Source: Chloroflexota bacterium
GTDB lineage: Bacteria; Chloroflexota; Dormibacteria; CF-121
DNA length: 33,610 nt
Assembly: GCA_005882775.1 (NCBI GenBank)
Contig: VBDY01000162.1
Span: 1 to 33,610 of the forward strand
Direction: 5' to 3'
Numbering within the stretch: the first letter of the stretch is position 1; each line of letters opens with the position of its first letter. The notes beneath the pieces were generated by a model that worked only from the letters and a program-made list of their open reading frames with translations, did no database searches and was not told the origin of the DNA. The translations under genes and the position numbers were made by a program. Positions 22,366-31,514 of the stretch are shown here, piece after piece.

Positions 22366-23314
22366 CCGGCCCGAGCAACCTGTCGAGCGACTTCATCGAC
22401 CTGTACTTTTACAAGAGGTAATAACCGGCCTTCGACCCAGCCCGGGAGCGGCGTTCGTCGACGCCACCCTGGGCGGTGGGGGGTATACCCTGGCGCTGGC
22501 GGAGCGCCTGCGTCCGGGCGGCATGGTGCTCGCCCTGGACCGCGACGCTTCCGCGCTGGCCCGGTTTCCCCAAAACCAGGTGCCTGCAGAGGTCACCATT
22601 CGTCTGGAGCACACCAACTTCAGTCAGCTCGAAACCCCGGCCCGCGCGATCGGTCGTCCGGTCGCCGGCGTGGTGTTCGACCTCGGTCTTTCATCGATAC
22701 AGCTCGACGACCCGGAGCGTGGCTTCAGCTTTCAGCGCGAAGGACCGCTGGACATGCGCCTGGACACGAGCGAACCGTGGACCGCCGCCGACCTGGTCAA
22801 CCGCGAATCGGCTGGCGAGCTTCGGCGGATCCTGAAAGACTTCGGCGAGGAGCGCTGGGCGGCGCGGATCGCTGAGCGGATCGTTGAGCGGCGCCGCGTC
22901 GAGCCAATCCGCACCACCCGGCAGCTCGCCGATCTCGTCGCGGGGGCTATCCCGCGAGCTGCCTGGCCCCGGGACATACATGTCGCTACTCGGACATTCC
23001 AGGGGTTGCGGATCGCCGTCAATCGCGAGCTCGAGTCACTTGAAAGAGGGTTGAAGGCCGCCATCACGGTGCTCGCACCCGGTGGGCGCGTAGGGGTCGT
23101 CTCTTTTCACTCACTCGAGGACAGGATTGCAAAGAACCTATTCCACGTCGAAGCAACAGATTGTGTATGTCCGCCCCAAGCGCCCGTTTGTATCTGCGGC
23201 CACCGTCGGTCCGTGCGGGTGATAACCCGCAAGCCGATCACACCGAGCGACCAGGAGATCCGCGAGAATCCGCGGTCTCGCTCCGCCAAATTACGCGTCG
23301 TGGAGAAGCTGTGA
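22355..23314 (+). CDS. rsmH: 16S rRNA m4C1402 methyltransferase RsmH
   Basis: RsmH (MraW) N4-methylates C1402 of 16S rRNA using SAM. The 319-residue protein shows the N-terminal HRPVLLQEVI, SAM site FVDATLGGGGYTLALAERL, VVFDLGLSSIQLDDPERGFSF, GPLDMRLD, FQGLRIAVNREL and VVSFHSLEDRIAKNLF. It also has a Cys-rich loop CVCPPQAPVCICG near the end, frequent in the family. GTG 22355 overlaps mraZ by 11 nt and leaves a short N-terminal segment before the conserved HRPVLL; the ORF-track start at 22295 lies deeper within mraZ. Position between mraZ and the ftsL-like gene is the standard one. Confidence 0.95.
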   Translation: MENDRPEQPVERLHRPVLLQEVITGLRPSPGAAFVDATLGGGGYTLALAERLRPGGMVLALDRDASALARFPQNQVPAEVTIRLEHTNFSQLETPARAIGRPVAGVVFDLGLSSIQLDDPERGFSFQREGPLDMRLDTSEPWTAADLVNRESAGELRRILKDFGEERWAARIAERIVERRRVEPIRTTRQLADLVAGAIPRAAWPRDIHVATRTFQGLRIAVNRELESLERGLKAAITVLAPGGRVGVVSFHSLEDRIAKNLFHVEATDCVCPPQAPVCICGHRRSVRVITRKPITPSDQEIRENPRSRSAKLRVVEKL

Positions 23315-23357
23315 ACCCCTTGAGCGTCTTTGCACAAGTCAATACCTGAGCGGCCGC

Positions 23358-23828
23358 ATGGTAGAAACCCTCCCTCCTGGGCATCTGCTAGTTCTGCGGC
23401 CCCGCCGGCCCGATCCGACTCCTCCGGCGCGTGCGCTTCCCCCTTCGCGCGCGCGCCGGAGCCGTGGCCGGCTTCCCGCTTCGCCACTCGTGGGGGCCGC
23501 GGCCCTGATCGCGAGCGCTCTCCTGCTGGTCGCGCAATCAGCGGCGGCGACTCAGTCGAGCTACCAGATCACTGCACTCAAGCAAAAGCAGGCGCAACTT
23601 ATGGCGGAGCAAGACCAGCTCCAGTCCAAGCTGCTCCAGGCTCGCGGGGCCAACCGGGTGGCGGTGGCGGCCGAAGCGCTCGGCATGACCCATCCATCCC
23701 GCTGGCAATATCTGAACGGCGCCAGCTCTCCGATTGCGCTCGCGCCGCGCGCGCAGGGCCACGGTCCGGTCGTGACCGGCGTGCTCGCGGTCCTGACCAC
23801 TCTCTTCGGACACCCGGTCGGACCCTAG
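23358..23828 (+). CDS. ftsL: FtsL-like septum protein
   Basis: This 156-residue bitopic protein has a basic, Pro-rich cytoplasmic N-terminus of about 45 residues, one membrane helix (LVGAAALIASALLLVAQS), and an extracytoplasmic coiled coil (YQITALKQKQAQLMAEQDQLQSKL). A segment VAAEALGMTHPSRWQYL then follows, the usual end of FtsL/DivIC domains. In division, FtsL joins FtsB and FtsQ and activates FtsW-FtsI. Sequence conservation in this family is poor, so the call depends on topology and on its place between rsmH and ftsI. A second hydrophobic stretch near the C-terminus (VVTGVLAVLTTLFG) is unusual for FtsL. Confidence 0.72.
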   Translation: MVETLPPGHLLVLRPRRPDPTPPARALPPSRARRSRGRLPASPLVGAAALIASALLLVAQSAAATQSSYQITALKQKQAQLMAEQDQLQSKLLQARGANRVAVAAEALGMTHPSRWQYLNGASSPIALAPRAQGHGPVVTGVLAVLTTLFGHPVGP

Positions 23829-23856
23829 CCCGCCCTCGCGCTCCTGAGGCGAGCCC

Positions 23857-25563
23857 GTGAGAGGCGTCCAGAACGCCGAGCCTCGCAGCCGGATCCTGAC
23901 CCTGCTGGCGCTGATGCTGCTGGCCTACTTCGTCCTCTTTGCCAGGCTCGTCTACTGGCAGGGATTCCGTCACCACGACCTGGTCCAGCTGGCGGCGGCC
24001 TACCACGACGACGTCATCACCCTTCCGGCTGTCCGGGGCAAGATCGTCGACCGCAATGGCGGGCTGCTGGTGACGAACACCCCCGTTTACTCGATCTTCG
24101 CTTCGCCCGACCAGATCACCGCCGCCGACCGATCAACCGTGGCGGCGAAGCTGGCCCCGATCCTCGAGATGCGCCCCGACGACGTGCTGCAGCAGATCAC
24201 CTCGACGAAAAAGTTCGTCTACCTGAAGCGTCGGGTCGCTGCAGATGTGGCGGCGCAGCTCGACGGCTTGCAGCTCCCCGGGATCGGGAAGATCGAGGAG
24301 ACCAAGCGGACCTACGTCGACGGCGGCGTGCCGGGCACCAGCCTGGCCGCCAACCTGCTTGGCTTTGCCAACAACGATGGTCAGGGCAACTACGGGATCG
24401 AAGGCTATTACGACCGGGTGCTGGCGGGGCAGGCAGGCTACGAGGCAACCATCCGCGACCTGGCCAATCGCCCGATCGTCCTCAGCGACCGGCGCCGCCA
24501 GGACCCCGTCGATGGAGTAACGCTCCAGCTATCGCTCGACGGCAGCATCCAGGTGGCGGCCGAGCGCGCCCTGGCAGCCGGGGTGGCGAAGTACCAGGCG
24601 GAGAGCGGATCGCTCCTGATCATGGAGCCGAAGACCGGCCGGATCGTCGCCTGGGCCGACGTCCCCAGCTACAACGCCAACCAGTTCTCGACCACCGACA
24701 CGGCGCTCTTCCTGGATCCGAGCGTCTCTTCGCTCTATGAGCCGGGCTCGGTGATGAAGGTGGTCACGCTCTCCGGGGCTCTCGATGCGCACGCCATGAC
24801 GCCGACCACGTTGTTCAACGACACCGGCGTGGCGCGGGTAGGCGGCTACGCGATCCACAACTGGGACAACCGAGGGCACGGCGTGGTCACCATGACCAAG
24901 GTCCTGGAGCAGTCGCTCAACGTCGGAGCCATCCACGCTGAGCAGCTGGAGGGGCCGGGCAACTTCTTCCAGTACCTCCAGCGATTCGGCATCGGTGACC
25001 GCACCGGGGTCGACCTGGCCGGAGAGGTCGCCGCCCCGCTTGGCGACCTTAAGACCTGGAAACCGATCCAGCTGGCGACCGCCTCCTACGGCCAGGGCGT
25101 GGACGTCACCCCGATCCAGCTGCTGGCCGCTGTCAACGTCGTCGCCACCGGTGGCGACCTGGTCATGCCGCACGTGGTCGACAGCGTGATCGACGGAAAC
25201 GGTGTCAGTCACCCGGTGCCGACGCGGATAGTCCGCCACGTGGTCTCGCCGGCGGCCGCGAAGCAAATGCAGCAGATGATGGTGGGCGTCGTCGAACACG
25301 GCTCCGGGTTTGCGACCCGGATCGACGGCTTCAAGAACCGGATCGCCGGCAAGACCGGAACGGCCCAGGTCCCGGAAAACGGCCACTATGGGTCGGACGT
25401 GATCGGGTCCTTTATCGGGTTTGTCCCTGCCGATCACCCGCAGTTCATCATGGTGGTGATCGTCCGCAAGCCGAAGATCCTCTTCGAAGGTGCCTACGTG
25501 GCGGCGCCCATCTGGAAGACCGTGGCCAGTGCCCTGATCACCCAGTGGAATATCGCGCCGTGA
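23857..25563 (+). CDS. ftsI: Septal peptidoglycan transpeptidase, class B PBP
   Basis: The 568-residue protein cross-links septal peptidoglycan. It has one N-terminal membrane helix (ILTLLALMLLAYFVLFARLVYW) and a pedestal/dimerisation domain starting at RGKIVDRNGGLLVTNTPVYS. The transpeptidase domain contains all three active-site motifs: SVMK (catalytic Ser about 298), SLN (about 353) and KTGT (about 499). No PASTA repeats follow. The GTG start lies 28 bp after the ftsL stop. The next gene is murF after only 10 bp; murE, normally between them, is absent. Confidence 0.95.
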   Translation: MRGVQNAEPRSRILTLLALMLLAYFVLFARLVYWQGFRHHDLVQLAAAYHDDVITLPAVRGKIVDRNGGLLVTNTPVYSIFASPDQITAADRSTVAAKLAPILEMRPDDVLQQITSTKKFVYLKRRVAADVAAQLDGLQLPGIGKIEETKRTYVDGGVPGTSLAANLLGFANNDGQGNYGIEGYYDRVLAGQAGYEATIRDLANRPIVLSDRRRQDPVDGVTLQLSLDGSIQVAAERALAAGVAKYQAESGSLLIMEPKTGRIVAWADVPSYNANQFSTTDTALFLDPSVSSLYEPGSVMKVVTLSGALDAHAMTPTTLFNDTGVARVGGYAIHNWDNRGHGVVTMTKVLEQSLNVGAIHAEQLEGPGNFFQYLQRFGIGDRTGVDLAGEVAAPLGDLKTWKPIQLATASYGQGVDVTPIQLLAAVNVVATGGDLVMPHVVDSVIDGNGVSHPVPTRIVRHVVSPAAAKQMQQMMVGVVEHGSGFATRIDGFKNRIAGKTGTAQVPENGHYGSDVIGSFIGFVPADHPQFIMVVIVRKPKILFEGAYVAAPIWKTVASALITQWNIAP

Positions 25564-25573
25564 TAATGAGGTC

Positions 25574-26947
25574 GTGGCGGTTCCATTGAGAGACGTGCTC
25601 GAAGCGACCTCGGGAAAACTGGTCAGCGGGCCGGATACGGTGACCTTCTCGCACCTCTACATCGACTCGCGAGAGGTGAAGCCCGGGGGTCTGTTCGTCG
25701 CCCTCCAGGGCGAGCAACAGGATGGGCATGCCTTCATTCCCCAGGCCGTGGAGCGAGGGGCCACCGGGATCCTGTGCTCGGTCGCGCCCGCAGGGCTGGA
25801 CCGGCCGGCTGTGATCCAGGTCGCCGATACCCGGCGCGCGCTCTTCGATATCACGAGCGACCGGCTGCGCCGGCATCACCTTCCCATCGTCGCCATCACC
25901 GGCAGCGCCGGGAAGACGACGACCAAGGACCTGATCGCCCACGTGCTGGGCCGTCGGGTGCGGGTGCGTAAGAGCGAGGGCAACCTCAACACCTACACCG
26001 GGATCCCGATGACCATCTTCGAGACCAGCCCGGAGGACCGGGTGCTGGTGGTCGAGTACGCCATGTCCCGCGCTGGCGAGATCCGCGAGCTGACCAGGAT
26101 CGCCCCGCCGAATGTCGGCGTGGTCCTCAATGTCGGCATGGCGCATGTCGGCATGCTGGGCTCGGTCGAGGCCGTGGCCGCCGCGAAACGTGAGCTGGTC
26201 GAGGGCCTGGCCGCGGACGGAGTGGCGGTGCTGAACGCGGATGACAGGCGGGTCCGCCAGATGGCATCCGCCGCGCGGCGCTCCGTTCTCTATGGTGTGG
26301 CCGACGATGCGACCGTGCGAGCCGAGCGAATCCGCCTCCACGGCCTGGACGGCAGCAGCTTCCGGATGCGCACGCCACGAGGTGAGGCAGAGGTTTTTCT
26401 CAAGGTACCCGGCCAGCACAGTGTTTCCAACGCGCTGGCAGCGGCCGCAGTCGCGCTGCAGTTCGACTTCGACGCCCCCGCCATCGCCTCGGCGCTGCAT
26501 GGGTTCAATCCGCCATCGCGCAGGATGAACGTGGTGGCGGGCCAGCGCGGCTCCACCATCATCGACGACTCCTACAACGCCAGCCCCGGGTCGATGCAGG
26601 CGGCGCTGGCCGTGCTTCGGATGGCCCCTCGCGGCTCGTTGCGGGTCGCTGTGCTCGGCGACATGCTGGAGCTGGGTGAGCACGCCGCCCGGGCGCACGC
26701 GGACGTCGGCGGACTGGCAAAGGAGAGCGCGGACGAGGTGATCGCGGTTGGCGAGTACGCCGGCGAGCTGGTCGCCGCCGCCAGGGCTGCCGGCATGGCG
26801 CCCGAGCACGCGGTCGCAGTCAAATCTCAGGACGAGGCAATCGCCCGGGTAAAGCCGATGCTCACCCGGCGGACCCACGTCCTGGTCAAGGGTTCACGCG
26901 GGATGCGGATGGAAGCAATCGTCAACGCGCTCAAGGAGGGCGCGTGA
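25574..26947 (+). CDS. murF: UDP-MurNAc-tripeptide--D-alanyl-D-alanine ligase
   Basis: MurF adds D-Ala-D-Ala to the UDP-MurNAc tripeptide in the cytoplasm. The 457-residue protein shows the Mur ligase layout: an N-terminal UDP-binding domain with YIDSREVKPGGLFVALQGEQQDGHAFI, the ATP loop AITGSAGKTTTKDLIAHVL, the MurF-specific NLNTYTGIPMTIFE, and the C-terminal DDSYNASPGSMQAAL and VLGDMLELGEHA. GTG 25574 lies 10 bp after the ftsI stop; its stop overlaps the mraY GTG (GTGA). The NTYTG and DSYNA segments identify MurF rather than MurE. Confidence 0.95.
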   Translation: MAVPLRDVLEATSGKLVSGPDTVTFSHLYIDSREVKPGGLFVALQGEQQDGHAFIPQAVERGATGILCSVAPAGLDRPAVIQVADTRRALFDITSDRLRRHHLPIVAITGSAGKTTTKDLIAHVLGRRVRVRKSEGNLNTYTGIPMTIFETSPEDRVLVVEYAMSRAGEIRELTRIAPPNVGVVLNVGMAHVGMLGSVEAVAAAKRELVEGLAADGVAVLNADDRRVRQMASAARRSVLYGVADDATVRAERIRLHGLDGSSFRMRTPRGEAEVFLKVPGQHSVSNALAAAAVALQFDFDAPAIASALHGFNPPSRRMNVVAGQRGSTIIDDSYNASPGSMQAALAVLRMAPRGSLRVAVLGDMLELGEHAARAHADVGGLAKESADEVIAVGEYAGELVAAARAAGMAPEHAVAVKSQDEAIARVKPMLTRRTHVLVKGSRGMRMEAIVNALKEGA

Positions 26948-27903
26948 CCGAAGCCGTCATCCTATTCCTGGTGGCGCTGGTCGCCAGCGCCCTGCTTTAC
27001 CCTGCGGCAATCGGATACCTGGCCCGGCTGCGAATGGGACAGCTGATCCGGGAGGAAGGGCCGGCGTCGCATCGCGGCAAGGCCGGCACTCCTACCGCAG
27101 GTGGGATCGTCTTCATCGGTATCGCGCTCGTGCTCTACCTGGTCGCCGACCGCACGCCGGCCGGCGGATTGGTCGTGCTGGCGCTTCTGCTCGGCGGCGG
27201 CCTGGGCCTGGTCGATGACGTCCGGGCCATTCGCGGCGGATCGAACCTGGGGCTGCGGGCGCGCGAAAAAATCGTGATCCAGCTCCTGACCGGCGCCCTG
27301 CTCGGCTATCTGGCCTGGCGCTGGGGATTCGGCCGCCAGCTTGTCCCCTTCGATGGGGGCGGCTCCCTGAACGCGTGGTTGATCCCGATCGGCGCGGTCG
27401 CCTTCGCGGGTGGCTCGAACGCCTTCAACCTGACCGACGGCAGCGACGGGCTGGCCGGCGGTGCGGGCGCGATCGCGTTCGGAACCCTGACATTGATCGC
27501 CGTCCTCCAACACCATCCCGCCGCCGGATTGATCTCCGCCGTGCTGGCCGGGTGCTTGATCGGCTTCCTCTTCTACAACTTCTTTCCGGCCCGCATTTTC
27601 ATGGGGGATACGGGCAGCCTGGCGCTCGGCACCGCCATGGTGGCGGCCACCATCGTCACGGGGATGGTCTGGTATCTGCCGTTGCTCGCCCTGATCTTCG
27701 TAGTGGAGACGGCGTCTGTGATCGCGCAGGTCGCCAGCTTCAAGCTGACCGGGCAGCGGATCTTCCGGATGTCACCACTGCATCACCACTTCCACCTGGC
27801 CGGCTGGACCGAGACCCGGATCGCGCTCTCGTTCTGGGCAGCCGGCATCCTGGCCGCGCTGCTGACGGTGGTGCTGGCTCGGCCGGGGAGCGCGAGCGCG
27901 TGA
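26944..27903 (+). CDS. mraY: Phospho-MurNAc-pentapeptide transferase
   Basis: MraY transfers phospho-MurNAc-pentapeptide to undecaprenyl phosphate, forming lipid I on the membrane. The 319-residue protein has about ten hydrophobic segments and the key motifs: KAGTPTAGGIVFI, LGLVDDVRAI (Asp pair for Mg), NAFNLTDGSDGLAGG, FFPARIFMGDTGSLALG and the cytoplasmic HHHFHLAGWTETRI. It lacks the longer N-terminal segment of proteobacterial MraY, as is common in Gram-positive-type lineages. Start and stop overlap murF and murD by four bases each (GTGA). Confidence 0.95.
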   Translation: MTEAVILFLVALVASALLYPAAIGYLARLRMGQLIREEGPASHRGKAGTPTAGGIVFIGIALVLYLVADRTPAGGLVVLALLLGGGLGLVDDVRAIRGGSNLGLRAREKIVIQLLTGALLGYLAWRWGFGRQLVPFDGGGSLNAWLIPIGAVAFAGGSNAFNLTDGSDGLAGGAGAIAFGTLTLIAVLQHHPAAGLISAVLAGCLIGFLFYNFFPARIFMGDTGSLALGTAMVAATIVTGMVWYLPLLALIFVVETASVIAQVASFKLTGQRIFRMSPLHHHFHLAGWTETRIALSFWAAGILAALLTVVLARPGSASA

Positions 27904-29255
27904 AGCCCAAGGGCAAGCGGGCGCTGGTGATTGGGTTCGGGCGTTCGGGTCGCGCCGCCGCAGCATACATCCGCGCGCAGGGTGGGATGGTGAAGGTGGT
28001 GGACCGGGCGGACACGCCGGAGCTGCGCACCTCGTTGCAGAACGAGGGACTCGAGCATCGGTTAGGCGGATACAGCGAGACCGACCTGCGGGATGCCGAC
28101 CTGGTCATCGTCAGCCCAGGTGTGCCCTGGGACCTTCCATTGCTCGAGTCAGCCCGCAAACAGGGTCTGCCAGTCACCAGTGAGATCGACCTGTTCTTCC
28201 AAGCCTGTCCGAGTCCGATCGCCGGCATCACCGGCACCAACGGCAAGACCACAACCACCGCGCTCACTGCCGAGGTGCTTCGCGCCGGGGGTCTGCGCGT
28301 GATGCGGGGCGGCAACATCGGCGAGCCGGTGCTCGATCGGGTCGATCAGCTCGGGGCGGACGATTGGGTCGTCCTGGAGCTGAGCAGCTTTCAGCTCGAG
28401 TCTATTGAGCATCCCCGATTGCGCATAGGGACGGTGCTCAACGTCACGCCCGACCATCTCGACCGGCATCGGTCAATGGAGAGGTATGCGGAGATCAAGA
28501 CCCGAGCCGTCAGCTTCATGGAGCCCGACGATCACGCGGTGCTCAACTTCGACGATCCCACCGTCAGGGCCATGAGCCTGAGGACCCGGGGGCAGCTCAT
28601 GTCCTTCTCGACCGCGGGCTCGGTGGCGGATGCGGGCGTGACGGTTCAATCGGGATGGATCGTGATTCGGGCGCGCGATGACGACCGCCGGATAATGCCC
28701 GTGGACAAGGTGCCCCTGCCGGGGGCTCACAACCTGAGCAATGTGCTTGCGGCGGTGGGGGCCGGGGCATCCGCCGGGGTAACCGGCGAGCGGATGGCGC
28801 AAGCGGTCCGTGACTTCAAGGGAGTCGAGCATCGCCTGGAGCTGATCGGTACCTTCCGCGGGGTTCGCTGGTACAACGACTCGAAGGCGACCAACCCGGA
28901 CTCGACCTACAAGGCGCTCGACGCCTTCACCGAACCGCTCGTCCTGATCGCGGGTGGGCGCAACAAGGGACTCGACGTCGCGCCGCTGGCCAAGGCGATA
29001 GCCCGGCGGGCGACCGCTCTGATAGCCATCGGAGAAACCGCCGACGAGCTCGTCCAGCTCGCGCGCAAGGAAGGCCTCTCGGCCTCGGTGCTCGCGACAG
29101 ACCTGGCCGATGCCGTCCGCCGCGCAGCGGCCACCGCCACCCCCGGCTCGGTCGTCCTCCTCTCGCCCGGCTTCACCAGCTTCGACATGTTCCGCGATTA
29201 CGAAGATCGCGGCCGTCGATTCAAGGCCGCCGTGATGGCGGAGGTGGGTGCGTGA
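27900..29255 (+). CDS. murD: UDP-MurNAc-L-alanine--D-glutamate ligase
   Basis: MurD adds D-Glu to UDP-MurNAc-L-Ala. The 451-residue protein has an N-terminal Rossmann-like domain (ALVIGFGRSGRAAAAYI), IVSPGVPWDLPLLESA, the ATP loop GITGTNGKTTTTALTAEVL, GNIGEPVLD, ELSSFQLESI and the C-terminal VRWYNDSKATNPDSTYKAL with VLIAGGRNKGLD. These are the MurD-specific forms of the Mur ligase motifs. GTG 27900 overlaps the mraY stop; the ORF-track start at 27375 would read through mraY in another frame and is rejected. The stop overlaps the ftsW start. Confidence 0.95.
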   Translation: MKPKGKRALVIGFGRSGRAAAAYIRAQGGMVKVVDRADTPELRTSLQNEGLEHRLGGYSETDLRDADLVIVSPGVPWDLPLLESARKQGLPVTSEIDLFFQACPSPIAGITGTNGKTTTTALTAEVLRAGGLRVMRGGNIGEPVLDRVDQLGADDWVVLELSSFQLESIEHPRLRIGTVLNVTPDHLDRHRSMERYAEIKTRAVSFMEPDDHAVLNFDDPTVRAMSLRTRGQLMSFSTAGSVADAGVTVQSGWIVIRARDDDRRIMPVDKVPLPGAHNLSNVLAAVGAGASAGVTGERMAQAVRDFKGVEHRLELIGTFRGVRWYNDSKATNPDSTYKALDAFTEPLVLIAGGRNKGLDVAPLAKAIARRATALIAIGETADELVQLARKEGLSASVLATDLADAVRRAAATATPGSVVLLSPGFTSFDMFRDYEDRGRRFKAAVMAEVGA

Positions 29256-30502
29256 GGGGAGCCGTGCTCGAGCTTCCGACCGGACGCCGCATGCTCCGCC
29301 AGAGCACGCTCTGGCGCCAGGGAGACAAGCTCCTGATCCTGGCGGCCACCTTCCTGACGGCCTTCGGCCTGGTGATGGTGTTCTCGGCCTCCGAGGTGCA
29401 AGGCGTGATCGCGTTCCACAACGCTGCTTACTTCTTCGAACGCCAGCTGATCTGGCTCGGCCTCGGCCTGGGTCTGCTCTGGGTGGCGGCGCACCTGGAC
29501 TATCACCGGCTGCGCCCGCTGGTCGCACCGGTGGCCATCGGCTGCATGGCGCTGCTGGTAATGGTCCTCCTGCCGCACTTCGGGGTCGAGGCCAATGGTG
29601 CCCGACGCTGGCTGCAGCTCGGGCCGATCAGCATGCAACCGGCGGAGTTCGCCAAGGTCGGCGGTCTGCTGGTGATGGCGCTCTGGCTCGAACGCCGGCG
29701 CGACCGGATCGCGTCGCTCGAAGACGGTGTGGTGCCCTTCCTGGCGCTGATGGCTCTGGTGACCGGCCTGATCATGCTCGAGCGCGACCTGGGCACCACC
29801 CTGATCGTGGCCGCCATCTTCCTCTCGCAGTTCCTGGTAGCGGGCGGGCGCAAGCGTCATTTCCTGATGCTCGGCCTGGTGGTCGCGCTCAGCGTCTTCG
29901 TCTTCATCCGGATGGAGCCTTATCGGCTGCAACGGATCATGGCCTTCCTCAATCCCTGGGCCGACCCGCTCAACACCGGCTTTCAGTCGATCCAGTCCAT
30001 CCTGGCGCTCGGCTCGGGCGGGATCTTCGGCGTAGGCCTGGGGCAGAGCATCCAGAAGTATCAATGGTTGCCCTTCGCCCACACCGATTTCATCTTCGCC
30101 ATCATCGGCGAGGAGACCGGGTTGCTCGGAACCACCGCGGTTCTCTCCGGCTTCGCCCTCTTCGCCTACCGCGGGTATCGGGTCGCGCTCAAGGCCCCGG
30201 ACGCCTTCGGGTCCCTGGTCGCGTGCGGAATCACCACCTGGATCGCTTTCCAGGCGCTGATCAACGTGGCGGCGGTGACTGTGACCCTGCCGACCACCGG
30301 CATCCCACTGCCGTTCATCAGCTACGGCGGGTCCTCGCTCGCGATCACTCTGCTCTCGGTCGGCATACTGATGAACGTCGCCATGCAGGGCGAGAAGGTG
30401 GGCTGGATACGACATGCGAGCGTTGATCTCGGGCGGCGGTACGGGCGGACACCTGTTTCCAGCGATCGCGGTCGCCCAGGCGCTGTCGCGCAAAGATCCT
30501 GA
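29252..30502 (+). CDS. ftsW: SEDS peptidoglycan polymerase, cell division type
   Basis: FtsW polymerises septal glycan strands from lipid II together with FtsI. The 416-residue protein has about ten membrane helices and the SEDS motifs FGVEANGARRWLQLGPISMQPAEFAK, the large-loop segment FAHTDFIFAIIGEETGLLG, and PTTGIPLPFISYGGSSL. Position among mur genes and next to ftsI favours FtsW over RodA. The GTG start overlaps murD (GTGA). The C-terminal 29 residues (from about HASVDLGRRYG) are encoded in the region that also encodes the start of murG, an 89-nt overlap. Confidence 0.93.
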   Translation: MRGAVLELPTGRRMLRQSTLWRQGDKLLILAATFLTAFGLVMVFSASEVQGVIAFHNAAYFFERQLIWLGLGLGLLWVAAHLDYHRLRPLVAPVAIGCMALLVMVLLPHFGVEANGARRWLQLGPISMQPAEFAKVGGLLVMALWLERRRDRIASLEDGVVPFLALMALVTGLIMLERDLGTTLIVAAIFLSQFLVAGGRKRHFLMLGLVVALSVFVFIRMEPYRLQRIMAFLNPWADPLNTGFQSIQSILALGSGGIFGVGLGQSIQKYQWLPFAHTDFIFAIIGEETGLLGTTAVLSGFALFAYRGYRVALKAPDAFGSLVACGITTWIAFQALINVAAVTVTLPTTGIPLPFISYGGSSLAITLLSVGILMNVAMQGEKVGWIRHASVDLGRRYGRTPVSSDRGRPGAVAQRS

Positions 30503-31514
30503 CGCCCGCGTCCTGTTCGTCGGGCGCCGCGGGGGAATGGAAGAGAACGTGGTCCCGTCTTACGGGATTCCCTTTGCCACCATTGCCGCGGTCAAGCTCG
30601 ACATGGAGGCGCCGCTTCGCAACTGGAGTGTCCCTTTCCTGCTCCCGCGTGCCCTGTGGGAGGCTGCCGCGCTGATCCGGCGCTTTCGGCCGGACGTGGT
30701 CCTGGGCACCGGGGGCTATGTGAGTGGACCGCTGATCCTGACGGCGGCGGTCGGTCGCGTTCCAATCGTGCTGCAAGAGCAGAATTACCTGCCCGGAAGG
30801 ACCACCCGGCTGCTGGCCCGGTTTGCCACCGAGGTCGCGACGGCATATCCTGAGACCGCGCGATATCTCAGGGCAAAGACTGCCGTGACCGGGACCCCGG
30901 TCCGCTCAGAGTTCTGGCGGCCGCGGACTGACTTTCCCGACCATCCCCGCCGGCTGCTCGTGCTCGGCGGCAGCCAGGGAGCTCACCGGATCAACGAGGC
31001 GGTGGCAGCTGCGCTGCCCCAGCTGCTCAGCCGTCCCGATTTTTCCGTGGCGCATCAGACAGGGGATCGCGACATCTCGATGCTGGAGGGTGTCAAGGCC
31101 GGCCTTCCCGAGGGTGTGCGCAATCGATACGACCCGTTTGCCTTCAGCCCGGAGCTGTCGGAGCGGATCCGCGCGGCCGACTTGATCCTGAGCCGGGCGG
31201 GCGCCAGCACCCTGAGCGAGGTGAGCGCGGTCGGAGTGCCGATGCTGCTCGTCCCCGGCCCGTTCGCCGGGGGCCACCAGCGGCTCAATGCCGAGCCGTT
31301 CGAGCGCGCCGGCGCGGCCATCATCATTCCCAACGAATCCTGTGACGGTGAGACCCTGGTCCGGGACCTGGCGGCCATCATCGACCAGCCCGAGCGGTAT
31401 CGGAACATGGTGGACGCCATGCGTCAACTGGGTCGACCCTATGCCGCCGAGGAAGTTGCGCAGATGCTGATCGAGCTGGCGAGGCCGGCACGACCCGCGG
31501 GCGCGTTGCCCTGA
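30414..31514 (+). CDS. murG: Lipid II synthase MurG (GlcNAc transferase)
   Basis: MurG adds GlcNAc to lipid I at the cytoplasmic membrane face, giving lipid II. The 366-residue GT-B protein begins with the glycine loop ALISGGGTGGHLFPAIAVAQAL and contains GTGGYVSGPLILTAAVGRVPIVLQEQNYLPG. Its C-terminal half has VLGGSQGAHRINEAV and the UDP-GlcNAc site DLILSRAGASTLSEVSAVGVPMLLVPGP. ATG 30414 is fixed by the glycine loop, so the 89-nt overlap with ftsW is real if the ftsW frame holds. Its TGA overlaps the ATG of the next gene by one base (TGATG). Confidence 0.95.
   Translation: MRALISGGGTGGHLFPAIAVAQALSRKDPDARVLFVGRRGGMEENVVPSYGIPFATIAAVKLDMEAPLRNWSVPFLLPRALWEAAALIRRFRPDVVLGTGGYVSGPLILTAAVGRVPIVLQEQNYLPGRTTRLLARFATEVATAYPETARYLRAKTAVTGTPVRSEFWRPRTDFPDHPRRLLVLGGSQGAHRINEAVAAALPQLLSRPDFSVAHQTGDRDISMLEGVKAGLPEGVRNRYDPFAFSPELSERIRAADLILSRAGASTLSEVSAVGVPMLLVPGPFAGGHQRLNAEPFERAGAAIIIPNESCDGETLVRDLAAIIDQPERYRNMVDAMRQLGRPYAAEEVAQMLIELARPARPAGALP

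Noticed and set aside
25538-26878. 446-aa minus-strand ORF
   Set aside because: Covers murF on the opposite strand; no recognisable motif, whereas murF is complete.
29248-30426. 392-aa plus-strand ORF overlapping ftsW
   Set aside because: Same-strand shifted frame of ftsW, Arg/Gly/Pro-rich, without membrane helices or motifs.
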